Source of the DNA: Hymenobacter sp. DG01
GTDB taxonomy: Bacteria > Bacteroidota > Bacteroidia > Cytophagales > Hymenobacteraceae
Assembly (NCBI RefSeq): GCF_006352025.1
Contig: NZ_CP040936.1
Span: 620,001 to 684,000, forward strand
Length of the DNA stretch: 64,000 nucleotides
Direction of reading: 5' to 3'
The position numbers were made by a program, and so were the translations under genes. Positions 16,573 through 26,591 of this stretch are shown here, piece by piece. Under the pieces are notes generated by a model. The model saw only the letters and a program-made list of their open reading frames with translations. It did no database searches and was not told where the DNA came from. Every line of letters begins with the position of its first letter. Positions within the stretch are counted from its first letter, which is position 1.

Positions 16573-18387
16573 ATGATTCATTCTAGTACTGCTCGCTTTG
16601 AAGATAGAGTTTTAACATTAAAAGGTTGTTTCGAGGCCAAAAGGATGTTAGATGCTTGGACTAAATATGTGCTACCTGGTTTTAGAAGTCAGCCTATACT
16701 AGACTTACATGATTATTATGACTTTCATAAGAATAGAAAAGAAAAAATTGAAGTAATAATTAGGCAAGTAATAGGAGGGACATACAGGCCCAAACCGCCT
16801 ATTATTGTTCGTCTTGAAAAGAAACATGGAGTTTCAAGGCATTTGCCTATACCTTCTCCAGAGGATGCTGTTATTTTACAGACATTGTCTGATTATCTTT
16901 CTCCATATATAGAAAAGAGTCAACCTTCAAAACGAGCCTTCTATTCAAGAGCTCACGGGTTTATCAGTGAAGAGAATATTGATGAAAGTTTTCCATATGC
17001 TTGGTGGCAACTATGGCCGGAATTTCAGAAAAGGATATATAAATTTACATCCCAATTTAATTATGTAGTTGTTACAGATGTTTCAAATTATTATGACAAC
17101 ATCCAATTCAAGCATCTTAGACATAATTTGGCAAGTGCTGGCCAGTTTGATGAACCGGTTCTTGATTTGCTTTTTTATTTATTGGAGTCATTTCTATGGC
17201 GGCCGGATTATCTTCCAATAACGGGTGTAGGTTTGCCTCAGCTGAATTTTGATGCGCCAAGGTTGCTTGCGCATAGTTTTTTGTTTGATATTGATAAATA
17301 TCTACATAATAAAACTAAGGGTAATTTTGTTAGATGGATGGATGACATAGATTTTGGCGTAGACTCAATTCAAGAAGCTAAGGTTATTCTTAAAGAGCTT
17401 GATGAAATATTATTGGTCAAGGGCCTTCGATTGAATATGGGTAAAACAAAGATCTTATCAAGTGCTGAAGCTAAAGATTATTTTCTTCCTGATGAAAATC
17501 GTTGGATAAATGTTATGTCTAATAGAATTGACTATATGTTATCTATTGGAAAGCCTATCAATATCGAGGTAAAGAAGGTGAGAAATAGATTTAGAAAATT
17601 TCTTAGAAAACCGCATGTAGGAAGATGGAGTAAAGTCTATTGTAGATATTTTACATTGGCTCATCAAATTAATGATGATTTTCTTGACAAGTATGTTCCT
17701 GGTTTACTTGATCATAACCCAGAGATGCGAGATAATATATTTAAATATTATAGTGTAATGGGATATAGTAAGCAGAGGTTGAAATGCTTGATGGATTTCT
17801 ATGAAGGCTCGCACTGCGTTGATGAATGTACAGTATTTGCTGTAGTAAAGGTGTTGATTGCTTGGAAAGTGAAATGTGGTTCCTCTACGAGAAAGAGCAT
17901 TGTTGATCTTGCAAATAGAACGTTAAGTATATCCAAAACACATTTTGTGGCTGGGTTATGGTTGCTTGCTAAATATGGACTGGTTACTGATATATATATA
18001 GCTATAAATTCAAACGTAGATTTATGGAAGTATTCAGGGTTTATAGCACGTCAAGTTGCATCTATTATACCGCGTATTCGAAACATTAAAGCAGAATATG
18101 ACCTTATAGTTAAAAGTATATATAGGGCAGGGCAGTTAGATGCATTAAATATACTTTATCATCATGATTCTATGCGTGATAAAGTTCCTTCCACACTAGC
18201 TGAGATGTCATATTTTATGCATGGAAGTGCTGCTAATCCTATGTATCCTTTGCAAAAAGTGATTATGATAGAAAATATACTGAGTAATAACGCTCATGAT
18301 ATAACTAAAAGGAGAATGTTTCAAGCTAAAGTATTAACCAGAATAGTTGATCCTGTATACATAGAAATTATTAAGTCAGCTGTGTAA
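16573..18387 (+). CDS. Reverse transcriptase of the unknown-group/defence-associated kind
   Basis: A 604-residue RNA-directed DNA polymerase. RT motifs are in order: RHLPIPSPEDAVILQ (about 89-103), RAFYSRAHGF (121-130), catalytic VVTDVSNYYDNI with Asp169, GVGLPQLNFDAPRLLAH (218-234, replacing the usual PQG...SP), and RWMDDIDFG with Asp257/Asp258 in place of YADD, then LRLNMGKTKIL. Residues about 330-604 form a helical C-terminal region with no maturase, endonuclease or protease domain visible. This layout fits the UG/Abi-like RTs, many of which are anti-phage (DRT) proteins, better than group II introns or retrons. The gene is far AT-richer than its neighbours and stands alone, convergent with the ATPase gene 50 nt away. 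The UG subgroup is not assigned. Confidence 0.85.
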   Translation: MIHSSTARFEDRVLTLKGCFEAKRMLDAWTKYVLPGFRSQPILDLHDYYDFHKNRKEKIEVIIRQVIGGTYRPKPPIIVRLEKKHGVSRHLPIPSPEDAVILQTLSDYLSPYIEKSQPSKRAFYSRAHGFISEENIDESFPYAWWQLWPEFQKRIYKFTSQFNYVVVTDVSNYYDNIQFKHLRHNLASAGQFDEPVLDLLFYLLESFLWRPDYLPITGVGLPQLNFDAPRLLAHSFLFDIDKYLHNKTKGNFVRWMDDIDFGVDSIQEAKVILKELDEILLVKGLRLNMGKTKILSSAEAKDYFLPDENRWINVMSNRIDYMLSIGKPINIEVKKVRNRFRKFLRKPHVGRWSKVYCRYFTLAHQINDDFLDKYVPGLLDHNPEMRDNIFKYYSVMGYSKQRLKCLMDFYEGSHCVDECTVFAVVKVLIAWKVKCGSSTRKSIVDLANRTLSISKTHFVAGLWLLAKYGLVTDIYIAINSNVDLWKYSGFIARQVASIIPRIRNIKAEYDLIVKSIYRAGQLDALNILYHHDSMRDKVPSTLAEMSYFMHGSAANPMYPLQKVIMIENILSNNAHDITKRRMFQAKVLTRIVDPVYIEIIKSAV

Positions 18388-18437
18388 TATATGTATTTGG
18401 ACCTGTTATAATCATTAACCAAAAGATCAAGCTGTTC

Positions 18438-21400
18438 TTACTTTAATTGTTTAGGAAATGGATTTTTCAATACCTCCCGAATACCACTCAACCCCCCGGC
18501 AATGCTTTCCAGCTTATCCAGCATCTGTAGGAGTTGGCCGGCGCCGGAGTTGCGGAGGTTGTCGCGGAAGGTGGCTTTGATTTCCTGCCAGCGGGCCTGC
18601 TCGGCGGGGGTGAGCCAGCCCAGCAGCTCGCGCAGCTTGAGCAGGTTGGCTTCGGTGGCGCTGGTCAGGGTTTGGGCTTCGCTTTCGTAGTGGGCGGCCA
18701 GCAGGTCGGTTATTTCCTGGTCGTTCATTACGGGGCGCACCTTCTCGGCCAGCTTGTTCATGTTGCGGTAGGAGCCCTGCAACTTAAACGGCGGCTCGGT
18801 ACGGTAGGCGTCGGCCTGGGCGGCAGAGGCAATGTAGGCCGCATTCACGCGGGCCACTACGTCGCGCAGGCGCAGCAGCTTCTGGAGCACCGCCACGTAC
18901 TCGTTTAGCTCCTCGGGCGAGTGGTTTCCCTCGAAGCTCAGGCCATCTTGCTGCCCGGTTTCGGCGAGGCGGATGAGGGCGGGCACGTCTTGGGGGCTTT
19001 GGGTGGCGAGGCGGCCCAGGGCGGCGTTGCTGGTGAGGGCGTTTTCGAGGTAGGAGAGGCGGAAGGCTTCCTCGGAGCCGGTGCTCAGGATGTCGCCGAG
19101 GTTGTAGATGTCGGCGCGGTTGGCCAGCATGTCGGGCAGCTGAAACACGTCGCCGCTTTCGGTGTAGGGGTTGCCGGCCATCACCACTGCCACCTTGCGG
19201 CCGCGGAAGTCGTAGGTGCGGGCGCGGCCCTCGTACACGCCCTCAATCTTGCGCTGGGCGTCGCAGAGGGAGATGAACTTCTGCAGAAACTCGGGGTTGC
19301 AGTGCTGAATGTCGTCCACGTAAATCATCACGTTGTCGCCCATCTCGAAGGCCAGGTTCAGCTTCTCCAGCTCCTGCCGCGCCCCGGCGTTGGGGGCCTG
19401 GGCGGGGTCCACGCTGGTCACGGCGTGCCCAATGGCCGGCCCGTTGATCTTCATAAAAATGAGGCCTAGGCGGTTGGCTACGTACTCCATGAGCGTGGTT
19501 TTGCCGTAGCCGGGCGGCGAGATGAGCAGGAGCAGGCCCATGAGGTCGGTGCGCTTGCCCTCACCCGCCGTCCCGATCTGTTTGGCCAGGTTGGCCCCAA
19601 TCAGCGGCAGATACACTTTGTCAATCAGCTGATTGCGCACAAACGAGGTGAGCACCCGCGGCCGGAAATCTTCCAGGCGCATGTCCTGGGCGGCGCGCAC
19701 CAGCAGCTGCTTTTTCAGCTCCTGAAACTGCTCGAACTGCGGCACCAGCACCCGGTCGTAGTGCAGCAGCCGGCGGCGGAAGTCGGGGAAGTTGAGGTGG
19801 TAGCTGGGAGTTGGGGTCTTCGGGTCTTGGGGGCTTGGATTTTCCGGCGTGACAATGCGCGGGTGGCTGCCCTGGAAGCCGGTGAGATTTTCACGCAGGG
19901 GCGTGTGCACCACCCGCGCAGGGTCGTAGGTGGCGGTGAGTAGGAGCACGGCGCACTCGTTGCAGAAGTCGGAGAGGGTAGCGGCGGTCGGGGCTTGGCG
20001 CAGGTAGGCCTGCAGCCACTGCCGAATCAGGGGCAGCTGGGCGGCGGGCTGGTCCTGTAGGCTCGTTACCGACTGCTGGAACAGCTCCGTGGCCTGGCGC
20101 TCCTGCAGCTGCTTCTGGAACTGCTGGTACAGCTCGGCGGCTTCGGCGGCGATGATGAAGGTGCCGGTGTGGGTCAGCTCGTGGAAGAGGTAGTCGCCGG
20201 CTTCCGCTACCTGGCTTAGTATGAAGAGGCCGGTTTGCTGGGCGAAGGTTTCTACGGCAGCTTGCAGCTCGGTTTTCAGCTCGTCGAACTCCTGCGAATC
20301 GGGGAACACCTGCAGCAGCACCCCGATGCCCTGGAGCTGACGCTCCCAGTGGGCGCGTTGGTCGGGGTCGGCGAAGCGCAGCCAGTAGAGGGCCGCGGCG
20401 GCGCGGGTATCTGCCGGGTAGCGGAGCAGGTCGGCGGTGCGGGTGAGGCGCACCAGGGCCGAGAGCAGCAGGGCGGCGTCGTGGTCGTGTACACCTTTGA
20501 GGTAGCCTTCCTGGTAGCGCGCGGCCATGAACTGCTGCACGTAGGCCAGTAGCTCAGCGGCGCTGAGGTGGCCTAGCTCGGTAACGGACAGCCCGGCGGG
20601 GGGGCCCGCTTCCGCATCGGCGGGGGCGGGGTGCTGAGCGGCCTGCAGAATGCGCCAGGCCAGGAATTCAGCACGGTACACGTCCTGGTTTTCCGACACG
20701 ACGGTTTGCTCCCAGACTGGCCTAGCCCCCAGCAGCGTAGGGTCGGTAATCTTCTGGAAGAAGTTCGTGCCGGTGAGGTGGTAGTACAAGGCATCGTCGC
20801 GCAACACCACCGTCAGCTCCAGAGGCTGGGTATTCACGGTGAAGGCGTGGGGACCAAACTTGAGGGTCTGGCCACCATCGGCGAACAGGTCGGCCCGGTC
20901 GCGGAGCTGGCGCACGGCGTCTTCGCGAAGGGTTTTCAGTCGGCTCTGCACGTCGTCCGACTTCACCGAGTCGCCGAGGTTGATGAGCTCTTGGGCGGTC
21001 TGGCGTACCTTCTCCACCATCACGTCGGCGGCGAAGTATCCGTTGATGTCCGCCACCGATTCCAGACGGGTAAGGCGACTTTGCACCGCTTTCAGCAGCC
21101 GCTCGGCGCTTTGCAGCAGGGCCGTGGCGCGCTGGTTGCGGGCGGCTACCAGGGCCGTTTTCTTCGATTCGAAGGCTTCTACTACCTGCTCGCGCCGGGT
21201 GGTGAGCTGCTCAATAAACTGGTCGAAGTCGGGAAACTTACCTTCCAGCTCCTCCAGCTGCACCATGAGCTTGGTTAGGTACTCGTCGCACTTGGCGGGC
21301 GTGTCGGCCAGGTCGAGGTAGTTGGTGAGGGCCTGTTCCAGCAGCTTGAGCTGGGCCGTAAATTCAGCCTGGGCCTCGGTGCCGGCCAACGCCTGCCGCC

Positions 21401-23408
21401 GCCGCTTCAGCGCCGCCCGAATCTGGTTGAAGCGGGCGTACACCGTCGAGATGTTGTCGATGATGGCCGTGGTTTGGGTCGGGTCGGGGATGGGCAGGTT
21501 GCTGACTACCTCAATCAGCAGCTCCAGCTCCTGGGCCACGGCGGTGGTTTCCTGCTCGCGCTGGTCGGCCTCGATGGTTTTCTGCACTTGCTCCACGCCG
21601 TCGGCAATGGCCTGCACGCGCTGGGAGTAGGGCAGGAGGGCATCGGGCTTCAGCAGGAAGTCCACGGTTTGGGTGGCTACTTCCTTGCTCAGCTCCTCTA
21701 GGCCAGTGGCGTGCTGTTCCACGGCCGGCAGCTCCACGTAGCGCAGCTCCTTGATGGAAATGACTTCGCCCCGCACCCCGCGCAGTTCGCCCAGCAGCTG
21801 CACGAACTCCGTCACAGTATCGGGCGCCGAGCGGCGGATGCGGCCTACTAGCTCGTTGGCTTTCTGAAAAACGGTTTGGGTTTGCTGGGAGGTGTTTTTG
21901 CGGATGCTCTGCACCTTCTCAAACTCCTCCACGGCGGCCGTGGCCGTCTGCCGAATGTCGCCCAGCGGCTCGGCCAGGGCTTGGGCGGCGGGCTCGCGCA
22001 GCCAGTGGTAGGCGTCGGTGAGGGAGGTCGTCTGGCGGATCAGGTCGAGGTAGAGCCCGGCGTAGGAATCGTCCTTGCTAGTCAGCGTCAGTACTTCCTG
22101 CACTTCGCTCATAGCCCGTACAATCTCCTTGTTGCCCAGTTTGTAGAGGTAGGAATCGGAGGTGACGGGCAGCTCAAAATCCGGAGCCGTGTAGGGCGTC
22201 TGCCAGATCTGCACGGCGTGGTGCTTCTTGGGTTCGTCGTCGGCGCGGAAGTAGCACAGCTCCCCATTCTCAAACAGGGCATAGCCGTGGCACACAATGG
22301 GATTATCGACGCGCTGAGCAATGCGGTTGTAGCTCAGCAGCAGGTAGGTGCCCTGGTCCTTGTTGTAAAACACGTACAGGAAATCCTCCCCGTTCGGCGA
22401 TACCACGCGCTTCTCAAACAGCATCTCCCGCAGCCCGTTGTCGAAGAGCTTGTTGTCGCCGGTTTGCAGGTAGAAGCCGTGGGGGAAAATCAGGCCCTGC
22501 CCATCGGGCAGCAGCACGCAGGCATCGGCCAGGGCATCGAGGCGCTGGGCGGTTTTAAGCTTGAAGTTGAAGATGAAGTAACGGTACTGCTGCTCCTGGT
22601 AAGGCCGGATCTTGAGCAGAATCAGGTTGCCCACCACGGCGTAGTAGATTTCCGAGTCGTCCAGGGTCTGGTCCTTGTCGTCGACTGGCTCGCTGAGAAT
22701 ACCCTGCCCGGTGCTGGTATTGTCCTCGACTTTGATGGTCAAATCACCCCCGATGGTCTCCACGAACACCTTGTCCTCGATGCTGATGTGGGGGTGCTTG
22801 CCGCCGCGCTGCATGTCGCGGGTGGCGCGCTTCCACTGGAACTCGTGCTGGGGCGGGAAGGTGTACTCGTGGTCGGAGCGGTTGTCGAGGTAGGTGAGCG
22901 TGTCGCCCTGCACGAGCCACTTGAACGTCTTCACATCCGAGGCGCTCTTGCCCACCCGAAACACCATAAACAGGTGTGTGCCCAGCACCGCGAACTTCAC
23001 GAACTGGGTGTTCTTGTAGTAGCGGTACAGGTTGCGGAACTCCTCCAGAAACTGCGGGTTTTGCAGCATCTCCAGCCCCAGCGGCCGGAAATCGTGCTCC
23101 GCGTACTCGTACACCCCAAACACGTCGGCCAAATCCGGCTCCGCCTTCAGCCCCAGCACCACGTTGTACCCGAAAACGAACTGCTGCCCCACCGGCACCA
23201 TGTCCCAGGGCACGCAGTTGTTTTCCGTAGTGATGCGGCCGGTGCCCAGCAGGCGCGTATCCACGGCTCCAAACACCTGCTTACGCTCGGTATTCAGCTT
23301 GTCCAGGCGCTGCCGTAAATCGGTGCTGCTCTTGAGCAGGCGGTTGCGCAGGATTTCGTAGGTGCCGGTTTCGAGTTGTTCCATAGGTGATAGTGGCCTA
23401 GCCCTCAT
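18438..23408 (-). CDS. Giant DUF3686-type AAA ATPase (DNA-repair ATPase annotation)
   Basis: A 1,656-residue protein, last in a minus-strand membrane-stress cluster. The first about 430 residues form a beta-rich region like DUF3686, residues about 490-870 are long coiled coils, then a mixed region, and the C-terminal third carries an AAA domain of the MoxR/dynein-related type. Walker A is SPPGYGKTTLMEYVANRLG (about 1296-1314), Walker B is NVMIYVDDIQHC (about 1358-1369), with sensor-like VVMAGNPYTESGD. The family usually sits with flotillin, YqiJ and PspA genes, as here, and is often labelled a DNA-repair ATPase without direct evidence. I infer a membrane-linked remodelling ATPase. The first codons overlap no other gene. 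Confidence 0.85.
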   Translation of the reverse strand: MRARPLSPMEQLETGTYEILRNRLLKSSTDLRQRLDKLNTERKQVFGAVDTRLLGTGRITTENNCVPWDMVPVGQQFVFGYNVVLGLKAEPDLADVFGVYEYAEHDFRPLGLEMLQNPQFLEEFRNLYRYYKNTQFVKFAVLGTHLFMVFRVGKSASDVKTFKWLVQGDTLTYLDNRSDHEYTFPPQHEFQWKRATRDMQRGGKHPHISIEDKVFVETIGGDLTIKVEDNTSTGQGILSEPVDDKDQTLDDSEIYYAVVGNLILLKIRPYQEQQYRYFIFNFKLKTAQRLDALADACVLLPDGQGLIFPHGFYLQTGDNKLFDNGLREMLFEKRVVSPNGEDFLYVFYNKDQGTYLLLSYNRIAQRVDNPIVCHGYALFENGELCYFRADDEPKKHHAVQIWQTPYTAPDFELPVTSDSYLYKLGNKEIVRAMSEVQEVLTLTSKDDSYAGLYLDLIRQTTSLTDAYHWLREPAAQALAEPLGDIRQTATAAVEEFEKVQSIRKNTSQQTQTVFQKANELVGRIRRSAPDTVTEFVQLLGELRGVRGEVISIKELRYVELPAVEQHATGLEELSKEVATQTVDFLLKPDALLPYSQRVQAIADGVEQVQKTIEADQREQETTAVAQELELLIEVVSNLPIPDPTQTTAIIDNISTVYARFNQIRAALKRRRQALAGTEAQAEFTAQLKLLEQALTNYLDLADTPAKCDEYLTKLMVQLEELEGKFPDFDQFIEQLTTRREQVVEAFESKKTALVAARNQRATALLQSAERLLKAVQSRLTRLESVADINGYFAADVMVEKVRQTAQELINLGDSVKSDDVQSRLKTLREDAVRQLRDRADLFADGGQTLKFGPHAFTVNTQPLELTVVLRDDALYYHLTGTNFFQKITDPTLLGARPVWEQTVVSENQDVYRAEFLAWRILQAAQHPAPADAEAGPPAGLSVTELGHLSAAELLAYVQQFMAARYQEGYLKGVHDHDAALLLSALVRLTRTADLLRYPADTRAAAALYWLRFADPDQRAHWERQLQGIGVLLQVFPDSQEFDELKTELQAAVETFAQQTGLFILSQVAEAGDYLFHELTHTGTFIIAAEAAELYQQFQKQLQERQATELFQQSVTSLQDQPAAQLPLIRQWLQAYLRQAPTAATLSDFCNECAVLLLTATYDPARVVHTPLRENLTGFQGSHPRIVTPENPSPQDPKTPTPSYHLNFPDFRRRLLHYDRVLVPQFEQFQELKKQLLVRAAQDMRLEDFRPRVLTSFVRNQLIDKVYLPLIGANLAKQIGTAGEGKRTDLMGLLLLISPPGYGKTTLMEYVANRLGLIFMKINGPAIGHAVTSVDPAQAPNAGARQELEKLNLAFEMGDNVMIYVDDIQHCNPEFLQKFISLCDAQRKIEGVYEGRARTYDFRGRKVAVVMAGNPYTESGDVFQLPDMLANRADIYNLGDILSTGSEEAFRLSYLENALTSNAALGRLATQSPQDVPALIRLAETGQQDGLSFEGNHSPEELNEYVAVLQKLLRLRDVVARVNAAYIASAAQADAYRTEPPFKLQGSYRNMNKLAEKVRPVMNDQEITDLLAAHYESEAQTLTSATEANLLKLRELLGWLTPAEQARWQEIKATFRDNLRNSGAGQLLQMLDKLESIAGGLSGIREVLKNPFPKQLK

Positions 23409-23421
23409 AGCCTCACCCCAA

Positions 23422-23445
23422 CCCCTCTCCGAAAAAGGAGAGGGG
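23422..23445. repeat. CCCCTCTCC-type hairpin, 5' of the ATPase gene
   Basis: A perfect 9-bp stem CCCCTCTCC/GGAGAGGGG with loop GAAAAA. A related hairpin at 24196-24221 flanks the other side of the small secreted-protein gene, and a third lies at 62047-62086. Confidence 0.6.
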
Positions 23446-23500
23446 CTCTAGTTGTAGCTTGTAGAGGTAATAATTAGAGCTAGAATCTAGTTTTAGATGA

Positions 23501-24178
23501 TCAGAAGTCCGAGCGAGACTCGTATTTCCGGATGCGTAATACCTCGCCGGTGTGAGCGTTTAAAGCTATTTTTCTGATGTCGGACGCAAAATCAGTTTTG
23601 CGTTGACGTACAGTGATGATCCACCGTAGCACGCCCAATTCGGGGGAGTAGCTTATTTCAGCTTGAACATCCTCTGGCCGGTCGCTCTTCCGGAGTACCT
23701 GTTTGCGCCGTGCTATCTGGAGTGCTGCGCTTCTCGAAATCAAGCGGCCTCTTTCCGGGTACCGGCTTATTTCCGGCAGTGTAAGGTCGTTGACGGGCTG
23801 GCCCCATTTGTCGAGTCCCACCTGAGCTGTCGCACCCTGAAAGGCAAAGCAGAGATAATAACTGCACACATTCCACTTGATGTCGTTGGGCTGTTTCAGC
23901 ACGCTATCCACATCAACAACTCGCCCTTCTAAAAACCTCACCTGGGAATATGCGGCTTCGCCCAGACGGTCCTTCATATAGGAGGCCAGTTTGTAGCGAA
24001 CATTGGCAGGCAATTTGTCTAGTGACGTTATGGCTGAGGAAGGAGAAATGAGCGGCCCGCAGTACAACGATGTTGTTGGGGTGCTATCCTCCATCAGTTG
24101 AGGTTGATAACCCTGAGCACGGACACTATAGGAATAGACTGCTGCTATAAGCAGCGCAGTCCAAAATCGACACAGCAT
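23501..24178 (-). CDS. Secreted protein with PepSY-like C-terminus
   Basis: A 225-residue protein with a signal peptide (MLCRFWTALLIAAVYSYSVRAQ). The C-terminal about 60 residues, AEISYSPELGVLRWIITV then KIALNAHTGEVLRI, resemble PepSY-type beta-hairpin domains. Otherwise not recognised. Its composition is AT-richer than the flotillin and ATPase genes on either side, and it is bracketed by CCCCTCTCC-type hairpins, so it looks like an insertion into an older cluster rather than a cluster member. Confidence 0.65.
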   Translation of the reverse strand: MLCRFWTALLIAAVYSYSVRAQGYQPQLMEDSTPTTSLYCGPLISPSSAITSLDKLPANVRYKLASYMKDRLGEAAYSQVRFLEGRVVDVDSVLKQPNDIKWNVCSYYLCFAFQGATAQVGLDKWGQPVNDLTLPEISRYPERGRLISRSAALQIARRKQVLRKSDRPEDVQAEISYSPELGVLRWIITVRQRKTDFASDIRKIALNAHTGEVLRIRKYESRSDF

Positions 24179-24195
24179 AAAACTAGAAGCTAGTT

Positions 24196-24221
24196 CCCCC
24201 TCGCCTTTTCTGGAGAGGGGG
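24196..24221. repeat. CCCCTCTCC-type hairpin between flotillin and secreted protein
   Basis: Stem CCCCCTC-G-CC / GG-A-GAGGGGG with loop TTTTCT, of the same family as 23422-23445. Confidence 0.5.
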
Positions 24222-24258
24222 CTAGGGGGGGCGAGGTACCCGTGAGCGCCGTAAGTTT

Positions 24259-26427
24259 TTACTTCAACTCCAGCATCCGGGCGGGCTTATCCCCAATGCC
24301 TAACGCAGTGGCCGTACCGGCCAACTGCGTGATGGTGGCGCGGGTGGCGTCGTCGCCGGCTTGGTTCATCATCTTCAGCAGCAGGGCCGAGACGCTCAGA
24401 TTCTTCATGTCCTCACTGCTCAGGCCGAACTGGTCCACGAAACGGCGCAGGTTGGTTTTGAAGTCGCCGCCCCCGTCGAGGGAGAAGAAGGCGTCCTTCA
24501 CAGTGCCCAGCACTTCGGAGTTGTGCACGGCGCGGTCCACCATTTTGCCTTTGGTGATAGAGCCGATAATCTGGTCAAAGAACATGGTTTCCCCACCCAC
24601 GATGTCGATTTTGGCGGCTTTGAGGGCTTCGCCGATAACGTCGGCCTGGGAAGCGGCAATGTCTTTCTGGATGCTGATCTGGGCCAGCTCCACCGACTTC
24701 TCTTTGTCGAGGCGCAGCTTGAACTCCTCGTGGTCTTTGCCCACTCCGTCGAGCTTCTTCATGGCGTCGGCCTTGGCTTCGATGCCTTTAGCTTCCACGG
24801 CAAACTTTTGCTCCGACACGGCGGCTTCGGCTAGGCCTTTCTTCTGATCGGCATCGGCTTTGGCCTGAATGATGTCGGCATCGGCGAGGCCTTTCTCGCG
24901 GTTTACTTTGGCGGCTACCAGGCCCAGCTTCTCGTCGGCTTCGGCTTGGGCGCCCGCTTTGGCCTGAATGGCCTGGGCCTCGGCAGCAGCGGTGAGCTGC
25001 AGCACGGTGGCCTGGGTTTCGCCTTCTTTCTGGCGGGCAGTGGCTTTGGCTTGCATTACCTGGGCTTCGGCCAGGCCTACGGCGGCGGCTTTGCTGGCTT
25101 CGGCTTCGGCCAGGGTGCGGATGGCCTGGGCCTTGAACTCGGCGGAAGCTTTTTCAGCCTCGGCGTCGATCAGGGCTTGTTTGGCGCGGAACTCGGCGGC
25201 CTGCTTCTCCATGTCGGCGTTGCCTACCAGGGCCACGGTAGCGGCTTCGGCTTGCTGCTTAGCGGCGGTGAGGGCTACCAGCTTTTCGCGGTCGGCCTGA
25301 GCCTGGGCGCGGGTGTCCTTGATGCGCTCCTCTTCCTGCACGGTAGCTTTTTCCACTACCACCCGCTCCCGGATAATGGTCTGGATATTCTTCTTTTCTT
25401 CTTCCAGGGCCTTTTCCTTTTCAATCTGGGCCAGTGCTACGATCCGCTCCCGCTCGTTGGCTTCCAGGGCCTGGGCCTGCGCCACGCGCTCTGTTTCCAC
25501 GGCATCGGTGCGCTGCTTGTTGCGCTCAGCCACCAGCACCTGCCGGTCGCGGTTCTGCTCGGCAATGCGCACTTCCTCTTCAGTGGTAATGCGGGCGCGC
25601 TCCGATTTCAGGCGCTCCTCCTGCTGAATCTTCTCGGTTTCGGCCAGCTCGCGGGCCCGAATGCTGGCAATTTCGCGCTTCTGCTTTTCCTGGTTTTCGG
25701 TGAGCTGCTTGTCGAGTTGCAGAATGGTTTCCTGGGCCTCTACGTCCTGCTTTTTGATGGTTTTCTGCTGCTCCCGCTGAATCAGGTTGGCCTGAATCTT
25801 CTGCTCCGAGGTGAGGGCAATAATTTTCTTGATACCCTCGGCGTCCAGAATGTTGTCTTGGTTGAGGGCGGCCAGCGGGGTTTGCTCCAGGTAATCAATG
25901 GCGCAGTCGTCGAGCACGTAGCCGTTGAGGTCGGTGCCGATGATGGTCAGGATCTGCTGCTTGAACTGCTCGCGGGAGTTGTAGAGCTCAATGAAATCGA
26001 AGTGCTTGCCTACGGTTTTGAGAGCTTCCGAGAACTTGGCGTCGAAGAGATTTTCGAGGGCGGCGGGGTCGGAGGCGCGGTGGGCGCCAATGCTCTGGGC
26101 CACGTTGATGACGTCCTGCTCGGTTTTATTTACCCGCACGAAGAAGTTCACCTTCACATCGGCCCGCAGGTTGTCTTTACACACCAGCCCCTCGGACCCG
26201 GCCCGGGAAATGACGATGGTCTTGAGCTTGATGTCCATCACCTCCAGCTTGTGCAAAACAGGTACCACCAGGATGCCGCTGAACGATACCTTGGTGTCGC
26301 CCAGGCCGGTGCGCACCAGCGCTTCGCCCTGCACGGCCTTCTGATACATGCGGGCCACCAGAGCCAGAAAACCCAATACGAGGACGGCGACGATGACAAT
26401 CACCGCCAGGGAAAGTTGTTCCAACAT
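24259..26427 (-). CDS. Flotillin/YqiK-like SPFH (band 7) protein
   Basis: A 722-residue membrane-scaffold protein. One N-terminal membrane segment (LSLAVIVIVAVLVLGFLALVA, about 5-25) is followed by an SPFH domain (about 40-200, including SGILVVPVLHKLEVMDIKLKTI). A very long Ala/Glu/Lys/Gln coiled coil (about 215-600) has repeated AEA and QAKA units, and a globular C-terminus ends in TQLAGTATALGIGDKPARMLE. Flotillins assemble into membrane cages or microdomains. The neighbours (YqiJ-like OB-fold protein, PspA, giant ATPase) repeat a widespread envelope-stress association. Confidence 0.92.
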   Translation of the reverse strand: MLEQLSLAVIVIVAVLVLGFLALVARMYQKAVQGEALVRTGLGDTKVSFSGILVVPVLHKLEVMDIKLKTIVISRAGSEGLVCKDNLRADVKVNFFVRVNKTEQDVINVAQSIGAHRASDPAALENLFDAKFSEALKTVGKHFDFIELYNSREQFKQQILTIIGTDLNGYVLDDCAIDYLEQTPLAALNQDNILDAEGIKKIIALTSEQKIQANLIQREQQKTIKKQDVEAQETILQLDKQLTENQEKQKREIASIRARELAETEKIQQEERLKSERARITTEEEVRIAEQNRDRQVLVAERNKQRTDAVETERVAQAQALEANERERIVALAQIEKEKALEEEKKNIQTIIRERVVVEKATVQEEERIKDTRAQAQADREKLVALTAAKQQAEAATVALVGNADMEKQAAEFRAKQALIDAEAEKASAEFKAQAIRTLAEAEASKAAAVGLAEAQVMQAKATARQKEGETQATVLQLTAAAEAQAIQAKAGAQAEADEKLGLVAAKVNREKGLADADIIQAKADADQKKGLAEAAVSEQKFAVEAKGIEAKADAMKKLDGVGKDHEEFKLRLDKEKSVELAQISIQKDIAASQADVIGEALKAAKIDIVGGETMFFDQIIGSITKGKMVDRAVHNSEVLGTVKDAFFSLDGGGDFKTNLRRFVDQFGLSSEDMKNLSVSALLLKMMNQAGDDATRATITQLAGTATALGIGDKPARMLELK

Positions 26428-26591
26428 GGAATTAGGGGGTAGGAGTAGTAAATAGACTCAGGGAAAAAAGTACCCGCGGCGGGGTGCCGGTTAGCAAAGG
26501 GCAAAAGCAGAGCGCTTACCAGGGTTCGGGCCCGGGCAGGGGTAGCCCCTGCAGAGGCTACGGGCGGAGGGCACCGGGCGGGGCCATCGTC

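Noticed and set aside
16573..18387. Group II intron maturase or retron RT
   Set aside because: No maturase X domain, no HNH endonuclease, no group II intron RNA boundaries, and the RT motifs (WMDD, GLPQLNFDAPR) differ from both classes.
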